DNA of 16,740 bases from positions 1-16,740 of the forward strand of contig JAHHTQ010000040.1 of assembly GCA_020024555.1 (NCBI GenBank). Direction: 5' to 3'. The position numbers and the translations under genes were made by a program. This stretch comes from Angelakisella sp. (GTDB lineage: Bacteria; Bacillota; Clostridia; Oscillospirales; Ruminococcaceae). Under the pieces are notes generated by a model. It worked only from the letters and a program-made list of their open reading frames with translations, searched no databases and was not told where the DNA came from. Shown here in pieces: positions 14,233-16,740 of the stretch (the first letter of the stretch is position 1; every line of letters begins with the position of its first letter).

Positions 14233-14916
14233 TTACCTTTCTTTTAAAAATAATCTAATATATTCTTTTTCAATAGATTGCAAATTACCTTCCAATATAT
14301 TAATAATTCTACCGTTATTAATATATATAGCCTTATCACATATATTTGAAATGAAATCCAACATATGACTGGAAACAAGTATAGTTGCATCTTGTTCTTT
14401 TAATTCTTTCATTTTTTCTTTTAAAGCAATAACTCCAATAGTATCCAAACCATTTGTAGGTTCATCTAATATTACCAATTGTGGTGTACCCAATAATGCA
14501 CAAGCGATTGATACTCTTTTGGACATACCCTGTGACAAATATCGTATTTTTTGTTCGCTATAATCTAACATTTTGTATCTGGAAATTTCTTTTTCAATAA
14601 TTTGATTTGTAGTTTGTATTTCTTTCATATTTGCAGTATATAAAATTGCCTGTCTAACAGATAATTCCGGTGGAAGATATGAAAATTCAGGTAAAAAACT
14701 GAAGTATTTAGCTCGAATTTTATCTATTTTCATACCATTAAAGTTAATATCTCCGCTATCTGCAGCCTCTGAACCAACTATTAAATTAAAAAGCGTGGTT
14801 TTACCCGCACCATTTGGACCGATTATTGCAGTTATAGAGCCTGAACTCGCTTCAAATGAAATATTGTTTATACCGGAATTATGGTATCTTTTTGTCAAAT
14901 TTTTTACTTCTATCAC
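14233..14916 (-). CDS. ABC transporter ATPase, second copy
   Basis: The 227-residue protein is complete: first strand IEVKNLTKRYHNSG with the A-loop Tyr, Walker A GPNGAGKTT, Q-loop region around LPEFSYLPPE, signature LSQGMSKRV, Walker B LVILDEPTNGLD and H-loop SSHM. It is an ABC-2/BcrA/NatA-type exporter ATPase and is clearly different in sequence from the neighbouring one. The GTG start at 14916 is chosen over the longer frame to 14991 because the family N-terminus starts there and AAAGGAG lies upstream (14928-14934). It also overlaps the stop of the upstream remnant in a GTGA junction. Its own permease is probably the truncated upstream ORF, or it shares the downstream permease. Confidence 0.85.
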   Translation of the reverse strand: MIEVKNLTKRYHNSGINNISFEASSGSITAIIGPNGAGKTTLFNLIVGSEAADSGDINFNGMKIDKIRAKYFSFLPEFSYLPPELSVRQAILYTANMKEIQTTNQIIEKEISRYKMLDYSEQKIRYLSQGMSKRVSIACALLGTPQLVILDEPTNGLDTIGVIALKEKMKELKEQDATILVSSHMLDFISNICDKAIYINNGRIINILEGNLQSIEKEYIRLFLKER

Positions 14917-15110
14917 TTTATAGGATTCTCCTTTGCTTTTTTGAATATAAAAATAGGTAAATAAAAAATATATATGTATGGAACAATACAAATCATAATG
15001 CTATATAGAGCGCTTACTTTTGTTTTATTTTCAAATGGATAGCAGCCGGCTATATATTTGTCAAGAGTAAAATGCAAATTTTCTTTTGAAAAGTCAGAAT
15101 AAATATACAT
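14913..15110 (-). pseudogene. 3' remnant of a membrane protein cut at the IS110 end
   Basis: The ORF from ATG 15110 has 65 codons, but the same frame stays open upstream to 15173 without another ATG. It reads IIFLDGFIRYAIMYIYSDF before continuing, which looks like ordinary protein rather than leader. The segment holds a hydrophobic helix near its end (SIMICIVPYIYIFYLPIFIF) followed by a basic tail, like the C-terminus of a permease or other membrane protein. Its stop overlaps the GTG start of the ATPase gene, a normal operon junction. The frame loses coding character about where the IS110 element must end. The simplest reading is a larger gene whose 5' part lies beyond or was lost at the insertion. 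Family not recognised. Confidence 0.55.
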
Positions 15111-15182
15111 AATTGCATAGCGAATAAAACCATCTAAAAAGATGATCTTTTTTTGAATTATTAATATGAAAATTTATATGAA

Positions 15183-16364
15183 TTATGTTCGAATTGGAGT
15201 ATAGTAAGGTTTGTTATCTCTCATCACAGCATAAATTATGTTCGTAAGTTTTCTGGTTACATGACCTATTGAATTCATATATGGTTTACCTTCAAACTTC
15301 TTTTTAGCAAGGAATTCTTTTAAGTTTGGTTCGTACATTGCCGCTCGAATAGCAGCTTGCCATATAGCTCTTCTAAGATATGGAGAACCACGTTTTGACA
15401 TATGATTTTTTGTTGAACTGTATTCTCCTGATTGTTTGATAGTTGGATCGATGCCTGCAAAAGCTGCAAGCTTTGATGATGAAGCAAATCGTGAGATATC
15501 GCCAATCTCACTGAAAATAGTTGCGCCAAGAACAGGTCCGATACCGGGTATAGTTGTTATGTAACATTCAAAATTACTAAATAACTCGAATATTTTTTCG
15601 TCAATCTCTTCGATTTGTTTTTTCATAAACTTTACGTGTTCAGTATGTTGTTTAATTAGCATTTTAAAAGAATTTGCGCCTAAGGTTATGCCTAAAGAAG
15701 TTCTTGCAGCTTCTTTAATTTCTTTGGCTTTTGCTTCTCTAAATTTATTCTTACTAACTGTTGAAATTAACTTTGTTAGATCTTCAAGAGATATATTTAT
15801 TAAGTCTTCGGGCGTACAACAATTTATGAGTAATTCTGTTGAAGTAAATCCAAATATATCTGAAAATAGACTTTGATATTCGGGAAATACTTGATCTAAA
15901 AGCGCAATAACTTTCTTTTTTAGATCGGCGCACATATCGACTATGAAAGTTCTTTCTCTACAAAGTTCCCGAAGTCCATAGTATTCTGTTGATTGAATAG
16001 GCTGTTCGGAGTAGTGACCAAAACGTATAACTTCAGCGATAACATAGCAGTCGTGAGCGTCACTTTTAATTTGACGAATGTAAAGATTTCTAAGAGCATC
16101 GGACTGAATTGGATTGATGACAATTACATTAAAATCATTCCTGAGTAATGCTGAATAAAGAAGTATCCAGTAGTGGCTGGTTGACTCCATAGCAATAGTA
16201 AAATCAGATATATTATCGCTTACAGAACTAAGTTCAGACAAAAGAATTTCAAAGCCTTCTGAAGTATTTTTGAAAGGAAAAGCTTTTCTGATAATTTTTC
16301 CTTTTGAATCAATAATGATAGCCTCGTGATTAAATTTAGCAATATCAATACCAACAATAAACAT
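15183..16364 (-). CDS. IS110-family transposase (DEDD recombinase)
   Basis: The full-length 393-residue recombinase has an N-terminal RuvC-like DEDD domain with Asp7 (GIDIAK), Glu60 (AMESTSHYW), Asp102 and Asp105 (KSDAHD). The centre is a coiled helical region. The C-terminal Tnp domain has a helix-hairpin-helix-like TTIPGIGPVLGATIFSEIG, then LAAFAGIDP, then HMSKRGSPYLRRAIWQAA with the conserved Ser at about 327. All expected catalytic residues are present, so the protein looks active. The ATG has AAAGGAG upstream at a good distance. In the IS110 group this enzyme recombines donor and target DNA using the bridge RNA encoded next to it. No frameshift or internal stop is present. Confidence 0.96.
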   Translation of the reverse strand: MFIVGIDIAKFNHEAIIIDSKGKIIRKAFPFKNTSEGFEILLSELSSVSDNISDFTIAMESTSHYWILLYSALLRNDFNVIVINPIQSDALRNLYIRQIKSDAHDCYVIAEVIRFGHYSEQPIQSTEYYGLRELCRERTFIVDMCADLKKKVIALLDQVFPEYQSLFSDIFGFTSTELLINCCTPEDLINISLEDLTKLISTVSKNKFREAKAKEIKEAARTSLGITLGANSFKMLIKQHTEHVKFMKKQIEEIDEKIFELFSNFECYITTIPGIGPVLGATIFSEIGDISRFASSSKLAAFAGIDPTIKQSGEYSSTKNHMSKRGSPYLRRAIWQAAIRAAMYEPNLKEFLAKKKFEGKPYMNSIGHVTRKLTNIIYAVMRDNKPYYTPIRT

Positions 16365-16377
16365 AATACAAATCTCC

Positions 16378-16560
16378 TTTTTCAGTTTAACGGATATATC
16401 CTCACACGCTTATGGATTGCAACCTGCTACGAGATTAGAAGAAAATCAAAATGATTTCGACATCCGGCTTATAAGCAAAAGCCCATAAGGGAGAGGACTC
16501 AAACTGCACTCAGTAAACAAAAAAGTTAAAAAAGTTACAAAGATAATAGAAGAGTACCTC
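16378..16560 (-). ncRNA. Candidate IS110 bridge RNA region
   Basis: The gene-free DNA upstream of the transposase holds several stem-forming pairs. CTTATGG (16409-16415) pairs with CCATAAG (16483-16489) as an outer stem. Inside it, AAATCA (16443-16448) pairs with TGATTT (16452-16457), and GGCTT (16466-16470) pairs with AAGCC (16479-16483), the latter competing with the palindrome GCTTATAAGC (16467-16476). IS110-group elements carry their bridge RNA in the non-coding end upstream of the transposase, which is this place. The limits are approximate, and the target and donor guide loops cannot be assigned from one copy. Confidence 0.5.
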
Positions 16561-16696
16561 TATCCGTATGAGTATATTTTACCAAACTCTTATAGAGTTG
16601 ATAAACAAAAATAATGGAATTTATATGTATATTTATTCGATGATTATACGCAAATAAACATAAAAAATACCTCGTTTAAATTATAGCAAGATAAAA

Positions 16697-16710
16697 GCGT
16701 GATATCACGC
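16697..16710. repeat. Perfect 14-bp palindrome
   Basis: GCGTGATATCACGC is a perfect inverted repeat without spacer, set in AT-rich DNA and GC-richer than its surroundings. The form suits a dimeric repressor operator or a recombination/insertion target. No gene is seen next to it in the window; the nearest is the IS110 transposase, whose start is over 300 bases away. Confidence 0.7.
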
Positions 16711-16719
16711 AATTGGACA

Positions 16720-16740
16720 AAGCCCGGCAGTGCCGTGCTT
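16720..16740. repeat. Imperfect palindrome/hairpin at the window edge, possible terminator
   Basis: AAGCCCGGCA and TGCCGTGCTT are complementary around a central G (16730), with a single C/T mismatch. The stem is GC-rich with A residues at its left side and T residues at its right, the form of a bidirectional terminator. The window ends at the T-run, so its full extent is not visible. The stretch from 16365 to 16740 has no gene; it holds the IS110 leader and these two palindromes. Confidence 0.5.

Larger units (their letters stand above)
15174..16650 (-). mobile_element. IS110-family insertion sequence (ends approximate)
   Basis: The element is called from its intact DEDD transposase and a structured non-coding leader upstream of it. 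IS110 elements lack long terminal inverted repeats and often make no clear target duplication, so neither end can be fixed from one copy. The left limit given is where the interrupted neighbour frame loses sense. The right limit is a guess beyond the structured leader. Elements of this group move by a recombinase guided by a bridge RNA. The transposase reads in the same direction as the ABC genes downstream of it, and could feed transcription into them. Confidence 0.6.

Noticed and set aside
16643..16648. A TATAAT box on the minus strand as a promoter for the IS110 leader
   Set aside because: The hexamer is perfect, but no -35 box is found at 16-18 bp and the area is AT-rich enough for chance matches. 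It is not listed as a feature.
1..16740. tRNA, rRNA or CRISPR arrays
   Set aside because: No cloverleaf, rRNA-like conserved block or regularly spaced direct repeat was seen on either strand.

Overview
The window is AT-rich DNA from a low-GC, Gram-positive (monoderm) bacterium. It looks like a member of the Clostridia, probably a gut lineage, and the segment looks like part of an integrated mobile element. The reasons are strong AGGAGGTG-type Shine-Dalgarno (SD) sequences, a Tad pilus gene set without any secretin or other outer-membrane part, a SpoVG-family protein, and the company of a KilAC antirepressor, an orphan adenine methylase and a YodL-domain protein, which are common cargo of clostridial integrative elements and plasmids. 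No tRNA, rRNA, CRISPR array, relaxase or integrase is visible here.

Layout, left to right. (1) 1-2835, plus strand: the 3' end of a phage-type antirepressor with its own terminator, then a D12-class DNA adenine methylase, an unrecognised Cys-cluster/acidic protein, a YodL-domain protein that appears to start at AUA, and a SpoVG-family protein. (2) 2856-12187, plus strand: a compact Tad/Flp-type pilus locus in the order small pilin-like protein, A24 prepilin peptidase, CpaB, TadZ/CpaE-like ATPase, CpaF/TadA ATPase, TadB, TadC, and two pseudopilin-like proteins. These are followed by a membrane-anchored Glu/Pro-rich protein, a terminator, a large secreted protein and a small two-helix membrane protein. 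Most genes from the pilin to the second pseudopilin overlap or lie within about 15 bases of each other. (3) 12199-12239: a bidirectional terminator where two convergent operons meet. (4) 12306-15110, minus strand: a NatA/NatB-like ABC exporter module with an ABC-2 permease, an ATPase whose N-terminus is split off by a frameshift, a second complete ATPase, and the 3' remnant of a further membrane protein. (5) 15174 to about 16650, minus strand: an IS110-family insertion sequence with a complete DEDD transposase and a structured upstream non-coding region that is a candidate bridge RNA. The right edge holds two palindromes.

How the parts may work together (inference from family knowledge): the prepilin peptidase would cut the pilin and the two pseudopilins at a shared Gly-x-x-Tyr motif. 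CpaF would power assembly on a TadB/TadC membrane platform, with TadZ and CpaB placing and scaffolding the machine. The 581-residue secreted protein and the DUF3852-like small protein are candidates for a surface tip/adhesin and an accessory membrane component. The ABC module is a separate unit, and its upstream part appears to have been lost or displaced at the IS110 insertion.

Most notable points: Tad cargo in a mobile context with an uncharacterised secreted Trp-rich partner; SD sequences placed to start translation at AUA; a frameshifted ABC ATPase; and an IS110 with a visible structured leader.
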